From: Clostridium septicum
Lineage (GTDB): Bacteria; Bacillota; Clostridia; Clostridiales; Clostridiaceae
DNA length: 64,000 nucleotides
NCBI RefSeq assembly: GCF_003606265.1
Contig: NZ_CP023671.1
Span: 2,294,001 to 2,358,000 of the forward strand
Direction of reading: 5' to 3'
Part shown: in pieces, positions 8,770-17,682 of the stretch
How the letters are laid out: the number at the start of each line of letters is the position of its first letter
Position numbering within the stretch: position 1 is the stretch's first letter
Notes under the pieces: model-generated
Told to the model about the DNA's origin: nothing
Seen by the model: only the letters and a program-made list of their open reading frames with translations
Databases searched by the model: none
Made by a program: the position numbers and the translations under genes

Positions 8770-9426
8770 TTAATAATCAGATTGTTCAAATGTATTAACT
8801 ATAAAATCAAACTCAGAGGTATCTGTTATTTCTCCAAATTCATCAGATGAAATTGATGGATAGTAATAAAGTATATATTTATCAGTATTATCCTCTATAT
8901 TTTCTAGAATGATATATAATTTATCTAATTGTTTATCTTCAAGTGTAGCTAAAACATTATATTTGCTTGATTTTCCTGTATTATTATTAGTTAAATCTAA
9001 AAAGAAATTTTTATGTTTTCTTATATTGATTTTATTTTTATCGCACTTTTTTATATAAGAATTGGATCTACAGCCCAAGCAACCTTTAAATTCACATTCT
9101 CTAATACAGTTTAAACAAGCACATTTAGAGCAATTTTCAAATTGTAAAAAAGATTCTCTATTGTCATTTTTGAATATTTTTAGATCTTCATGTGAATTAT
9201 TTGTGGAAAAAAAGTTAATTAATTTTTTTTTCTGTGACTTTGTTTTAGAAATATTTAACTTTTCTATATAAGTTTTTAATATACTTATTTTAGAATAATA
9301 TTTTCTTTTAATTAATTCATTTTCATCTAAAAAAGGAGATATCTCACTTATAGCATAAGTTAAATCAGTATATATTTTTCCAAAGTGGTCAAGTTCTTCT
9401 TTTATGAAATCGGAGTTATTAGCCAT
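8770..9426 (-). CDS. Hypothetical protein with 8-Cys cluster, downstream of pspA
   Basis: 218-aa soluble protein that I do not recognise. The first ~75 residues are helical and Lys/Glu-rich. Residues 99-128 hold eight cysteines (99, 102, 104, 107, 111, 116, 119, 128) in a CxxCxCxxCxxxCxxxxCxxC...C pattern, suggesting two zinc sites or an Fe-S site. The C-terminal ~70 residues are acidic and beta-rich (KYNVLATLEDKQLDKLYIILENI region), as in small YrzB/DUF1292-like proteins. It starts 11 bp after pspA with its own AAAGGTGAT site, so the two are surely co-transcribed. The functional link to the PspA envelope-stress response rests on this context only. Confidence 0.6.
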   Translation of the reverse strand: MANNSDFIKEELDHFGKIYTDLTYAISEISPFLDENELIKRKYYSKISILKTYIEKLNISKTKSQKKKLINFFSTNNSHEDLKIFKNDNRESFLQFENCSKCACLNCIRECEFKGCLGCRSNSYIKKCDKNKINIRKHKNFFLDLTNNNTGKSSKYNVLATLEDKQLDKLYIILENIEDNTDKYILYYYPSISSDEFGEITDTSEFDFIVNTFEQSDY

Positions 9427-9437
9427 TTATATCACCT

Positions 9438-10088
9438 TTAAGAATTTTTATATTTTTCAAGCTCTAGATCTAAATCAACAGAATCTAAAGCTTCAAATTC
9501 ACTTTCAAAAGTATCAGTATTTTTAAGTTCACCTAAGCCTTTAGCTAAAGCCTCTTGCTTTTGTATCTTTCTTTCTATATCATCTATTTTAATTGAATTT
9601 GATTTAGTTTGAACATTTGCAAGAACCTCATTTACTTTTTTACTTGCTTCAGCATTACTAAATCTTGCAGCTGCTTCATCTCTATAACTTCTAGTTTTAA
9701 TTATTTCATTTTCTAACTCAGATAAGTTTTTCTTTATAGAATCAGCTTGATTTCTTGCGGCCTCATAAGTTTCCTTTAAGCTTTTATATTTCTTTTCGGT
9801 TTCTATTTTTTTAGCTAAAGCTCTCTTAGCTAAATCTTCATTTCCTTTAGATAATGCTAGTTTAACTTTTGATTCTAAATCATTAACCTCTAATTCAGTA
9901 GCTTCCAACTTTCTTTTAATTTCATGAGCATTACCGATAATTTGAGCAGAATTTAACTTTGCTTTATTAAGTTGATTTTCCATATCTCTAATTTTTTGAT
10001 CAAGTAACTCAATTGGATTTTCTAACTCATCTAAAGTTGAGTTTACCTTTGATTTAAACATATTTGACATTCTATTAAAAATTCCCAT
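9438..10088 (-). CDS. pspA: PspA/IM30 family phage-shock protein
   Basis: 216-aa peripheral membrane protein of the ESCRT-III-like PspA/Vipp1 family that stabilises stressed membranes. It starts with MGIFNRMSNMFKSKVNSTLDELENP, an amphipathic helix followed by the conserved ENP motif, then continuous coiled coil. AGGAGG lies 7 bp before ATG 10088. The insertion sequence ends 25 bp upstream of the start codon, so the native promoter, or the read-through from the Ser-rich gene, is displaced by 1.3 kb. An outward promoter in the IS end may now drive it. Confidence 0.9.
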   Translation of the reverse strand: MGIFNRMSNMFKSKVNSTLDELENPIELLDQKIRDMENQLNKAKLNSAQIIGNAHEIKRKLEATELEVNDLESKVKLALSKGNEDLAKRALAKKIETEKKYKSLKETYEAARNQADSIKKNLSELENEIIKTRSYRDEAAARFSNAEASKKVNEVLANVQTKSNSIKIDDIERKIQKQEALAKGLGELKNTDTFESEFEALDSVDLDLELEKYKNS

Positions 10089-10105
10089 AAAACAACCTCC
10101 TAGTT

Positions 10106-10113
10106 ATTTTCTT
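10106..10113. repeat. 8-bp target duplication, left of IS copy 1
   Basis: ATTTTCTT, repeated exactly at 11389-11396. Confidence 0.9.
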
Positions 10114-10124
10114 CGATCTGTTAA

Positions 10125-10154
10125 GTTATATGAACATTGCTCTTCTCAACCCAA
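10125..10154 (-). promoter_or_regulatory. Possible outward promoter at IS end, toward pspA
   Basis: On the minus strand TTGGGT (10154-10149), an 18-bp spacer and TATAAC (10130-10125) point out of the element toward pspA. The match is moderate; activity is untested. Confidence 0.35.
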
Positions 10155-10213
10155 GGAAATACAATAGGTTTGCAAGACTAAATAATACCCCCTTCGAAAA
10201 GGAGAGAAGAACA

Positions 10214-11236
10214 ATGAGCAAAACTAATATAAAATGCCCACGCTGTAATTCTGATAAACTATATAAGTTTGGTATGAATAAGCAGGCTAAACAAAAGTAT
10301 CAATGTAAGCAGTGTAAGCGCCAATTCGTCCTAGGCGACGGTGACGGACGTCCTAAACTAAATAATCCTAAATGTCCTAGATGCGGTAAGGGAACTTACT
10401 TACATCATGCATATAAACATTACAATCGCTATAAGTGCAATAACAAGAAGTGTAATCACATAATAGTAAAACATCACACCACCAATATTGATACAGCTTC
10501 TAGTGAATTAGTTAGTGGTTCCCTTTCAATGAAAGGAATGCGTTTTCCGCTACATGTAATACTAACTGCATTAACACTATATTTTTTAAATAATTCATCA
10601 ACAAGAGCCATTTCTCAATTCTTGATGATTAACTCTGGAATTAAAGTATCTCATGTCACGATAGCCAGTTGGACTAATAAATTTGCACCTTTCTTTAAAC
10701 AAAAGGCTGATAAATTTAAAGCTAGTTTAAACTTACAATCTGACGATTGGCACGCTGATGAAACAGTAGTATTTATTAATGGTGAAAGATACTACCTTTG
10801 GTTAGCTATTGATTCAGAAACTAGATTTATTTTAGCATTTCATTTAACTAAATCTAGAAGTTCTGATTCAGCATACGCATTGGTAAATGAAGCTAAAAAA
10901 TTTGGTGAACCAGCTAATTTTATAACTGATAGATTACCTTCATATAATGAAGCCGTGGCTACGCTATTGCCCAATACAACTCATATTCCTGTAGCTCCAA
11001 TGTCTAGTGATACAAATAATAATTTAATTGAATCATTTAATAAAACATTTAAAGCCTGGTATAAAACCAAGAAAGGATTCAACTCTTTTCAAAAAGCTAA
11101 TAACCTTATATATTTATTTATCTTTCACTATAACTTTATTAGACCACATGGATCATTAAATAACTGTACTCCAGCAGAAGTTGCCGGCTTCGCCAGCGAT
11201 AGCTTTGCTAAAAACTCTTGGTTTTCAGCATCTTAA
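10214..11236 (+). CDS. IS transposase, copy 1 (double zinc ribbon + DDE)
   Basis: 340-aa transposase. Two N-terminal zinc ribbons (KCPRCNSDKLYKFG...CKQC and KCPRCGKG...CNNKKC) precede a helix-turn-helix region and an IS240-type DDE core: Asp in WHADETVV, Asp in ITDRLPSYN, Glu in NNLIESFNKTF. The start is ATG 10214, with AAAAGGAGAG about 8 bp upstream; an in-frame ATG at 10130 inside the terminal repeat has no ribosome binding site. The protein is identical to copy 2, with no frameshift, so both look active. Confidence 0.92.
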   Translation: MSKTNIKCPRCNSDKLYKFGMNKQAKQKYQCKQCKRQFVLGDGDGRPKLNNPKCPRCGKGTYLHHAYKHYNRYKCNNKKCNHIIVKHHTTNIDTASSELVSGSLSMKGMRFPLHVILTALTLYFLNNSSTRAISQFLMINSGIKVSHVTIASWTNKFAPFFKQKADKFKASLNLQSDDWHADETVVFINGERYYLWLAIDSETRFILAFHLTKSRSSDSAYALVNEAKKFGEPANFITDRLPSYNEAVATLLPNTTHIPVAPMSSDTNNNLIESFNKTFKAWYKTKKGFNSFQKANNLIYLFIFHYNFIRPHGSLNNCTPAEVAGFASDSFAKNSWFSAS

Positions 11237-11388
11237 TTAAATTTAATACCTTTGATTAACCTGCAAAAAATCAATGCTATTGTAGGCTTATTTGCCATAC
11301 AATAAAACATTCAAACTTATATAATTTTCAAAGAGCAAGTAATTCTATGAAAAATCAAGCTATTTTTTCATATCAACTTAACAGATTC

Positions 11389-11396
11389 ATTTTCTT
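11389..11396. repeat. 8-bp target duplication, right of IS copy 1
   Basis: ATTTTCTT; its last base is the final base of the Ser-rich gene's stop codon on the minus strand. Confidence 0.9.
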
Positions 11397-12100
11397 TAAT
11401 ATTTTCTTTTCTTTAAATAGATCTTAATAAGTACAACTATTAAGATAAATATAATAGATATAGTAAAAAATGTACTTAGTGAAAAACCACTACCATATCT
11501 ATAATTAGAGTACCTTCTAGTTGGAAATCCGAAAGGTATTCCAAATTTTTCTTTTGGTTTTGTATTATTTTCATAATCTTTATCTTGGGTATCTTTATTA
11601 TTATTTTCTTTATCAGTTGTTGAAAAAGATCCACTACTAAATCCTTTTGAACTACTGTTGCCATTATTTTTTGATTCACTAAAGTTACCAGATTTGAATT
11701 CATTTGAACTTTTTTTATTGCTACTAGAGTCTTTATTATTAGTGCTAGAATCTTTATTATTAGTACTATCACTTGATTTAAAGCTACCAGACTTAAATCC
11801 ACTTGAATTTTTATTAGTATTAGAATCTTTATTAATTGTGGATTTTTTAGTACTATTATTTGATTTAAAGCTTCCACTTTTAAAGCTACTTGAGCTTTTA
11901 GATTTTGAGCTAGAGCTACTATGTTTACTGGAGGAGCTGCTACTTTTACTAGAAGAAGATTTTGCAAAAGTTATGGTTTCCCCCCCTGTTACTGGAGATA
12001 ATATTGAAATCGTATCTATAGTAAAACTAGAAATAATAAAAACTATAGTAAGACAAAATGTTAAAAGAAGTTTATTTTTTATGTTTAAGTATTTTTTTAT
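11396..12100 (-). CDS. Ser/Lys/Asn-rich exported single-pass membrane protein
   Basis: About 234 aa, not recognised. A signal peptide or N-terminal membrane helix (residues ~8-33) is followed by ~135 residues almost entirely of Ser, Lys, Asn, Asp and Thr, with recurrent FKSGSFKS / FKSGNFS / FSSGSFS units, then a short Pro/Tyr/Arg patch, a second membrane helix (FFTISIIFILIVVLIKIYL) and a KKRKY tail. This suggests an extracytoplasmic disordered spacer anchored at the C-terminus. The strong ribosome site GGAGGT (12113-12108) stands 7-8 bp before an AUA codon at 12100 and no ATG exists nearby; TTG 12121 and GTG 12109 are worse placed. Originally it was probably the first gene of the pspA operon. 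Confidence 0.6.
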   Translation of the reverse strand: MKKYLNIKNKLLLTFCLTIVFIISSFTIDTISILSPVTGGETITFAKSSSSKSSSSSSKHSSSSSKSKSSSSFKSGSFKSNNSTKKSTINKDSNTNKNSSGFKSGSFKSSDSTNNKDSSTNNKDSSSNKKSSNEFKSGNFSESKNNGNSSSKGFSSGSFSTTDKENNNKDTQDKDYENNTKPKEKFGIPFGFPTRRYSNYRYGSGFSLSTFFTISIIFILIVVLIKIYLKKRKY

Positions 12101-12136
12101 GCTTTTCACCTCCAAGAACAAAGATTATATACCTAT

Positions 12137-12164
12137 ATTATACTATGTATAAAAAATCTTCAAA
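12137..12164 (-). promoter_or_regulatory. Probable promoter of the Ser-rich gene
   Basis: Minus strand TTTGAA (12164-12159), 16-bp spacer, TATAAT (12142-12137), ending about 24 bp before the GGAGGT site. Confidence 0.5.
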
Positions 12165-12367
12165 GTTCGTTTTAGGTAATTTTTCCTTGAATTAGTATAT
12201 TAGAAGTTTATAAGTATACAATAACTATTAAAATCGTATTATTACTAACTTATAATAATAAAAATAAGTATATAAAAAAGTATAAAATAACTCTTATATA
12301 AAGAAAATGTATATTTAATTGTAACATAGTATTATGGTAGTATTCATAATATTAACAATTTAAACTC

Positions 12368-12396
12368 TTGTAATCAATAACATATTAGCTTAAAAT
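12368..12396 (+). promoter_or_regulatory. SigA promoter of the S1-domain gene
   Basis: TTGTAA at 12368-12373, 17-bp spacer, TAAAAT at 12391-12396, 47 bp before the start codon. Confidence 0.65.
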
Positions 12397-12443
12397 TATA
12401 CTTATAATATATTTAAAGTACAATTCCAAGGAGTGAAAAATTC

Positions 12444-13592
12444 ATGATTAATGAAGCAAACGAAAACTCAATGAAAGATTTACTAAATGATTTTGATGTA
12501 AAGAGAATAAATAAAGGTGATATATTAGAAGGAAGAGTTATAGATGTTAATGATAAAGAAGTAACAGTAAATATTAATTATGCTTTTGATGGTATTATAT
12601 CAAAAGAGGAATTAACAGCGACTTTCGAAAACCCATGTGACATAGTAAAACAGGGAGATAATATAAAAGTATATGTTATTTCACCAAATGATGGGGAAGG
12701 ATATGTATTACTTTCTAGAATAAAGGCTTTAGCTATCTCAGAAAAAGAAGACTTAATAAAAGCTTTTAAAAACAAAGAAGCTATAAATATAAGAATAAAA
12801 GAAGAAGTTAAAGGTGGATTAGTTGGATATTATGGTTCTATTAGAGTATTTATACCAGCATCTTTAGTATCAAGAGAAAGAGTAGAATTAAAACAATTTA
12901 TAGGAAAAGATTTAGAAGTTAAACTTACAGAGGTTGATTTTAAAAATAGAAGAGTAGTTGCATCAAGAAGAGTTATAGAAGAAGCTATATACGAAGAAAA
13001 TAAGAAAAAAATATGGAGTTCTCTTAAATCAGGAGAAAAAAGAAATGGTGTAGTTAAAAAAATATTAAAGGTTGGAGCTATTGTTGATATTGGAGGAATA
13101 ACAGGACTTATTCATATTAATGATTTAGCTTGGGGAAGAGTAAATAAAGTTGAAGATATAGTTAAGGTAGGAGATAAGGTTGAAGTTGTAATAGGAGAAA
13201 TAGATAAAAGTAAAGAGAGAGTATCTTTAATTCTAAAAGATGTTAATAGTGATCCTTGGATAGTAAACACAACTGGTTTAAAGACAGGAGATATTTTATC
13301 AGGAAAAGTAGTTAAATTCCTTTCATTTGGAGCGTTTGTTGAAATATATCCAGGGGTAGAAGGGTTAGTTCATTTAAGTGAAATAACAGAAGATAACATA
13401 GCAAAACCATCAGATGTTTTATCAATTGGTCAAGAAGTTAAGGTTAAGGTACTAGATTATAATAAAGAAAATAAAAAGATTTCTTTAACTATAAAAGATG
13501 CAGAAGAAAAATCAAAAGAATATCTTAAGTATAATGATAGTGATGAAGGAGTTTCATTAGGGGATTTATTTAAAGGTATGTTTGATAAATAA
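12444..13592 (+). CDS. rpsA: 30S ribosomal protein S1 homologue (four S1 domains)
   Basis: 382-aa RNA-binding protein of four consecutive S1 (OB-fold) repeats, roughly residues 19-86, 104-170, 188-257 and 274-346. The last two are canonical (GGITGLIHINDLAW, PGVEGLVHLSEI). It matches the short Firmicute S1/YpfD type; in Gram-positives such proteins associate with ribosomes and mRNA but need not be the E. coli-type essential S1. Own SigA promoter, AAGGAG ribosome binding site and terminator indicate a single-gene transcript. Confidence 0.88.
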   Translation: MINEANENSMKDLLNDFDVKRINKGDILEGRVIDVNDKEVTVNINYAFDGIISKEELTATFENPCDIVKQGDNIKVYVISPNDGEGYVLLSRIKALAISEKEDLIKAFKNKEAINIRIKEEVKGGLVGYYGSIRVFIPASLVSRERVELKQFIGKDLEVKLTEVDFKNRRVVASRRVIEEAIYEENKKKIWSSLKSGEKRNGVVKKILKVGAIVDIGGITGLIHINDLAWGRVNKVEDIVKVGDKVEVVIGEIDKSKERVSLILKDVNSDPWIVNTTGLKTGDILSGKVVKFLSFGAFVEIYPGVEGLVHLSEITEDNIAKPSDVLSIGQEVKVKVLDYNKENKKISLTIKDAEEKSKEYLKYNDSDEGVSLGDLFKGMFDK

Positions 13593-13598
13593 AAAATT

Positions 13599-13631
13599 AA
13601 AGGAAGTTAGCAAAAGCTAAATTCCTTTTTT
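13599..13631 (+). terminator. Intrinsic terminator after S1 gene
   Basis: Stem 13599-13611 with 13616-13628 (one mismatch), AAAA loop, T tract. Confidence 0.85.
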
Positions 13632-13680
13632 ATTTTTTAGAAAATTATATTAATAAAGTTGCCTTAGGGATTTTTTTTAA

Positions 13681-15099
13681 TTAGACTTTTTCTATTTTTA
13701 ACATATTTGTACCACCAGTTTGGATTGTTGGCATACCAGCAGCTACAATAATCTCATCACCTTCATTTGCAAAAGATAAATTTTTAGCAACTTTTTTTGC
13801 TTCTAATAAAATATCATCAGTAGTTGAGAATACTTTACATAGTTTAGGGAAAATTCCGAAATTTAAATTTAATCCACGAAGAACTTCCTCATGAGGTGTT
13901 ATAGCTATAATTGGACATTTAGGTCTATACTTGGATATTAGTTTTGCTGTTGCTCCACTTGTAGTAGCTGCAACCACTGCTTTAGAATTAAGTAAATTTG
14001 AAGTTCTACATGCAGAATAGCTTATAGCCTCTGAAAAAGCATATAAAGCAGGTTCTTTTAATCTTTTATTTAAGTAATTATAATCTAAATGATCCTCAGT
14101 TTCTTTAGCTATTTTTGACATTGTACTTGCTGCTTCTATCGGATAGTTTCCACTAGCACTTTCTCCACTTAACATTATAGCATCAGTTCCATCAAATATA
14201 GCATTACAAATATCACAAGCTTCTGCACGAGTAGGTAATGAGTTTCTAATCATAGAGTCTAACATTTGAGTTGCTGTAATTACTATCTTACCAGCCTCAT
14301 TACATTTTCTTATTATATTTTTTTGTATAATAGGAACACGCTCTATAGGTATTTCAACTCCCATGTCGCCTCTTGCAACCATGATACCATCTGCAGCTTC
14401 AATAATAGAATCTATATTATTTACACCCTCTTGATTTTCTATTTTAGCTATTATTTGGATATAATCTCCACCATTATTTTTTAATACATTTCTTACATCT
14501 TCAATATCAGATGCTTTACGAATAAATGATGCAGCAACAAAATCTATTTTATTTTCACAACCAAAAATTAAATCTTCTTTATCTTTTTCAGTTATTGCAG
14601 GTAGATTTATACTAACATTTGGAACATTTACTCCCTTATGGTTTTTAATAATTCCACCTACTATAATTTTACATTTAATTTGTTTTTCTTCTATATTAAT
14701 AATTTCAAATCTTAAAAGGCCATCGTCTACTAAAATTTCTCCTCCAACTTCGACATCTTTATATAATTCTGAATAAGAAATAGAACATCTTTCGTTGTTT
14801 CCTAAAATTTCTTCACCACATACAAAGGTAAACTCATCACCAATATGAAGTTCAGCTCCATCATTTATAAAATTATGGGTTCTAATTTTAGGACCTTTTA
14901 TATCTAAAATTATTGCTGTTGGAGAATTCATTTCTTTACGAACTTTTTTTAAAAGTTCGATTTTTTCCTTGTGAGTTTCATGAGTTCCATGAGAAAAATT
15001 TAATCTAGCGGCACTCATACCGATTTTGATAAATTCTTTTAAAGTTTCTTCATTGTCACTGGCAGGACCAATTGTAAAAATCATTTTAGTCTTTTGCAT
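13681..15099 (-). CDS. pyk: Pyruvate kinase
   Basis: 472-aa glycolytic enzyme converting phosphoenolpyruvate and ADP to pyruvate and ATP. It has the N-terminal TKMIFTIGPAS, the substrate/Mg loop GDMGVEIP preceded by IAKIENQEG, and the ATQMLDSM signature. It ends after the allosteric C domain and lacks the extra PEP-utiliser domain of Bacillus pyruvate kinase. Ribosome site GAGGTG precedes ATG 15099. It is divergent from pepD and convergent with the S1 gene; no clear terminator lies on its own side. Confidence 0.97.
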   Translation of the reverse strand: MQKTKMIFTIGPASDNEETLKEFIKIGMSAARLNFSHGTHETHKEKIELLKKVRKEMNSPTAIILDIKGPKIRTHNFINDGAELHIGDEFTFVCGEEILGNNERCSISYSELYKDVEVGGEILVDDGLLRFEIINIEEKQIKCKIIVGGIIKNHKGVNVPNVSINLPAITEKDKEDLIFGCENKIDFVAASFIRKASDIEDVRNVLKNNGGDYIQIIAKIENQEGVNNIDSIIEAADGIMVARGDMGVEIPIERVPIIQKNIIRKCNEAGKIVITATQMLDSMIRNSLPTRAEACDICNAIFDGTDAIMLSGESASGNYPIEAASTMSKIAKETEDHLDYNYLNKRLKEPALYAFSEAISYSACRTSNLLNSKAVVAATTSGATAKLISKYRPKCPIIAITPHEEVLRGLNLNFGIFPKLCKVFSTTDDILLEAKKVAKNLSFANEGDEIIVAAGMPTIQTGGTNMLKIEKV

Positions 15100-15261
15100 A
15101 AAAACACCTCACAAATTAATAATATTAATAAATTAAATAGAAATAATAAGAATAATATCAAAATTAAAACAACTTTTAATTTTAAGTATTACATATACTA
15201 TGATATACTTATTCTTATATAATAATTCTAACATAATTTAACAGGAAGGAAGATATAAAAA

Positions 15262-16713
15262 ATGAATGTTTTACAAAATATAGAACCAAAAGCAGTTTTT
15301 AAGTATTTTGAAGAGATTTCTAAAATTCCAAGAGGATCAGGAAATGAAAAAGAAATAAGTGATTATTTAGTTAAATTTGCAAAAGATTTAAATTTAGAAG
15401 TTATTCAAGACAAGGCTTTAAATGTTATTATAAAGAAACCAGGAACAAAAGGGTATGAAAACTCTAATATTGTAATTATTCAAGGTCACATGGATATGGT
15501 TTGTGAAAAGAATAAAGGTACAAATCACGATTTTGAAAAAGATCCGTTAAAGTTAAGAGTTATAGATGATATGATTTATGCAACTGATACTACATTAGGA
15601 GCTGACAATGGTATAGCTATAGCATATGCTTTAGCATTACTGGCTTCTAATGATATAGCTCACCCACCAATAGAAGTTTTAATTACAACAGATGAAGAAA
15701 CTGGTATGTCAGGAGCTATGGCAGTTTCAAAGGAAGATGTTAAAGGTAAAGTACTAATAAATTTAGATAATGAAGAAGAAGGTGATTTATTAGTTAGCTG
15801 TGCAGGAGGAATAAGAAGTAAGTTCACTATAGATGTAGATTTTGAAGATATAGACAATAGTTCTATTATTGAGTTATCAGTAAGAGGCCTAAAGGGTGGA
15901 CATTCAGGAATGGAAATAAATAAAGAAAGAGGAAACTCAAACAAAATTATGGGTAGAATCTTAAAAGATATGCTTTCAGAAATTGATTTTAGAATAATTT
16001 CAATAAATGGAGGAGCAAAAGATAACGCTATTCCTAGAGAAATGGATGCTATAATTTCAGTTAAAGAAGTAGATATAGAAAAAGTAAAAGCTTTAGTTGA
16101 AAAATGGCAAAAAATATTATTAAATGAATTAAAAGCTCAAGATTCTGGAGTAAAGATCTTAGTTAATAAATTAGATAATACCACTACCAAAGTATTTTCA
16201 AAAGAATCAACTAATAAAACAGTTAACCTTTTATATTTAATACCTAATGGAATTAATACAAGAAGTGTTGAAATTGATGGATTAGTTGAAAGTTCAAGTA
16301 ATATAGGTGTAGTTAAAACAATAAATAATAAAGTAACATTTGATAGTGCAATAAGAAGCTCTGTTTCCTCTTTAAAGGATGAAATAGTTTTGAGAAGTAA
16401 AACTATAGCAGAATTATTAAATGTAAAATTTGAAACAAGTGCTAGATATCCAGAATGGCAATATAATAGTGACTCTAAATTAAGAGATTTATGTCAAGAA
16501 GTTTATAAGAAAATGTATGGAAAGGATGCTAACATAGTAGCTATTCATGCTGGAGTAGAATGTGGTTTATTTAATGAAAGATTAGGTGGATTAGATATGA
16601 TAAGTTTTGGTCCAAATCTTTATGATGTTCATACTCCAGAAGAACATATGAGTATAGAATCAGTTCAAAATGTTTGGGAATATTTAAAAGAAGTATTAAA
16701 AGCTTTAAAATAG
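15262..16713 (+). CDS. pepD: Aminoacyl-histidine dipeptidase (PepD, M20)
   Basis: 483-aa cytosolic Zn-dependent dipeptidase that hydrolyses Xaa-His (carnosine-type) and other dipeptides. Metal ligands are visible in QGHMDMV, LGADNGIA and TDEETGMSGA, with a late His in PEEHMS. The length fits PepD. AGGAAGG precedes ATG 15262. It is divergent from pyk with a ~160-bp AT-rich spacer and is followed by a strong terminator. Confidence 0.93.
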   Translation: MNVLQNIEPKAVFKYFEEISKIPRGSGNEKEISDYLVKFAKDLNLEVIQDKALNVIIKKPGTKGYENSNIVIIQGHMDMVCEKNKGTNHDFEKDPLKLRVIDDMIYATDTTLGADNGIAIAYALALLASNDIAHPPIEVLITTDEETGMSGAMAVSKEDVKGKVLINLDNEEEGDLLVSCAGGIRSKFTIDVDFEDIDNSSIIELSVRGLKGGHSGMEINKERGNSNKIMGRILKDMLSEIDFRIISINGGAKDNAIPREMDAIISVKEVDIEKVKALVEKWQKILLNELKAQDSGVKILVNKLDNTTTKVFSKESTNKTVNLLYLIPNGINTRSVEIDGLVESSSNIGVVKTINNKVTFDSAIRSSVSSLKDEIVLRSKTIAELLNVKFETSARYPEWQYNSDSKLRDLCQEVYKKMYGKDANIVAIHAGVECGLFNERLGGLDMISFGPNLYDVHTPEEHMSIESVQNVWEYLKEVLKALK

Positions 16714-16754
16714 TAATTCAAATAATAAGTTAATAAAAAAGATATATTATTTTC

Positions 16755-16794
16755 AACTCCTTAAATTTAATTTTTAAAATAAGGAGTTTTTTTT
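16755..16794 (+). terminator. Intrinsic terminator after pepD
   Basis: AACTCCTTA (16755-16763) pairs with TAAGGAGTT (16780-16788), followed by eight T. Confidence 0.85.
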
Positions 16795-16930
16795 GCTTGG
16801 AAAAAATTTACATAGAGTATTTATGATGATATACTATTTATAGAATATTAAATTGTAATTTTTTTACATAATGAATATTATTACTTATAAAATAATATAT
16901 ATTAATATATCAAAAAATAGGGGGAGGAAT

Positions 16931-17626
16931 ATGAGGTATACTAAATATCAATACAAGAAGAAAAATAATGGAATAGGTTTTCTGACGTCTGTAGTAATGA
17001 CTGTATTTGCAGCAGGCATTATTGGTCTTGTTATAGCTAAAGTTATATTTAGTTTTATTCCTGTAAAAGATGATGGGTCTATAAGTACAGGAATAGAGTC
17101 ACCTGAGAAGCCAGCTACTGTTGGACAAGGAGAAGAAGTATTTAGTTTTGTGCAATGTGGAATGTTCTCTAATCAAGATAATGCTAATAAAGCTTTAAGT
17201 GATGTTGGAAATGACTATAATTCCTTCATATTAGAAGATGATTCTAAATTTAGAGTATCAGCAGGAATATTTAATTTAGAGCAAGGAAATAAGATATCTG
17301 AAGAGCTAACTAAAAAGGGAGTAACAAATGCACAAATGAAATTTGTCTTGAATAAGGAGGATGAAATTGAAAATCAAATATCAGCAATTACTTCTGGTTA
17401 TTTAGATATTGTAAATGCTTTAAACGATAAAGAAGTTAAGTCTGTAAAAACAACGGATTTTAAAAACTGGGCAAATGAATTACCGGAAATATCTAAGGGA
17501 GATAATTTGGAATCCTTAAATGATTTTAAAAAACATATATCAGAATTACCAGATGAATTAAAAAAAGAAAATGTTATTCAAGAACTAAAATATATTTATA
17601 CTATATTAGTAAAATATAAAAAATAG
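16931..17626 (+). CDS. SPOR-domain membrane protein
   Basis: 231-aa protein with a basic N-terminus, one membrane helix (about residues 14-40) and an extracytoplasmic SPOR-like domain (about 68-130: FSFVQCGMFSNQDNA...ISEELTKKGV), then a helical tail. SPOR domains bind glycan strands lacking stem peptides at division septa or the engulfing spore membrane. Start ATG 16931 is chosen because GGGGAGGAA lies directly upstream; the in-frame ATG at 16871 has no such site. It is followed by a large structured 3' region, upstream of maf and the shape/division genes. Confidence 0.75.
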   Translation: MRYTKYQYKKKNNGIGFLTSVVMTVFAAGIIGLVIAKVIFSFIPVKDDGSISTGIESPEKPATVGQGEEVFSFVQCGMFSNQDNANKALSDVGNDYNSFILEDDSKFRVSAGIFNLEQGNKISEELTKKGVTNAQMKFVLNKEDEIENQISAITSGYLDIVNALNDKEVKSVKTTDFKNWANELPEISKGDNLESLNDFKKHISELPDELKKENVIQELKYIYTILVKYKK

Positions 17627-17682
17627 AAAAACACTGTATAAAATTGGATAAAATATTACAAATAAATAAAAATTAAATAAAG

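Larger units (their letters stand above)
10114..11388 (+). mobile_element. 1275-bp insertion sequence, copy 1 (IS6/IS240-like DDE)
   Basis: Ends were set from the flanking 8-bp direct repeats and from comparison with copy 2 at 60461-61735. Termini read CGATCTGTTAAGTT on the left and, on the reverse strand, GAATCTGTTAAGTTG on the right, so inverted repeats share ATCTGTTAAGTT followed by ATATGAA. It carries one transposase gene. It lies immediately after the stop codon of the Ser-rich gene and just upstream of pspA, both on the minus strand, splitting what was probably one operon. The identical transposase proteins of the two copies show recent movement. The 8-bp duplication fits IS6-like elements; the family name is tentative. 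Confidence 0.92.
12122..12443. other. Divergent intergenic region, 322 bp
   Basis: AT-rich spacer between the Ser-rich gene (-) and the S1-domain gene (+). It holds one promoter per direction (listed separately); I see no open reading frame or stable hairpin in the 200 bp between them. Confidence 0.6.

Noticed and set aside
11476..11967. Second minus-strand frame inside the Ser-rich gene
   Set aside because: Frame-shifted reading of the same low-complexity DNA; no signal peptide or ribosome site.
11658..12152. Leu-rich open frame on the plus strand
   Set aside because: Antisense of the Ser/Lys/Asn-rich gene; its Leu repeats are the complement of Ser/Lys codons and it has no ribosome site.
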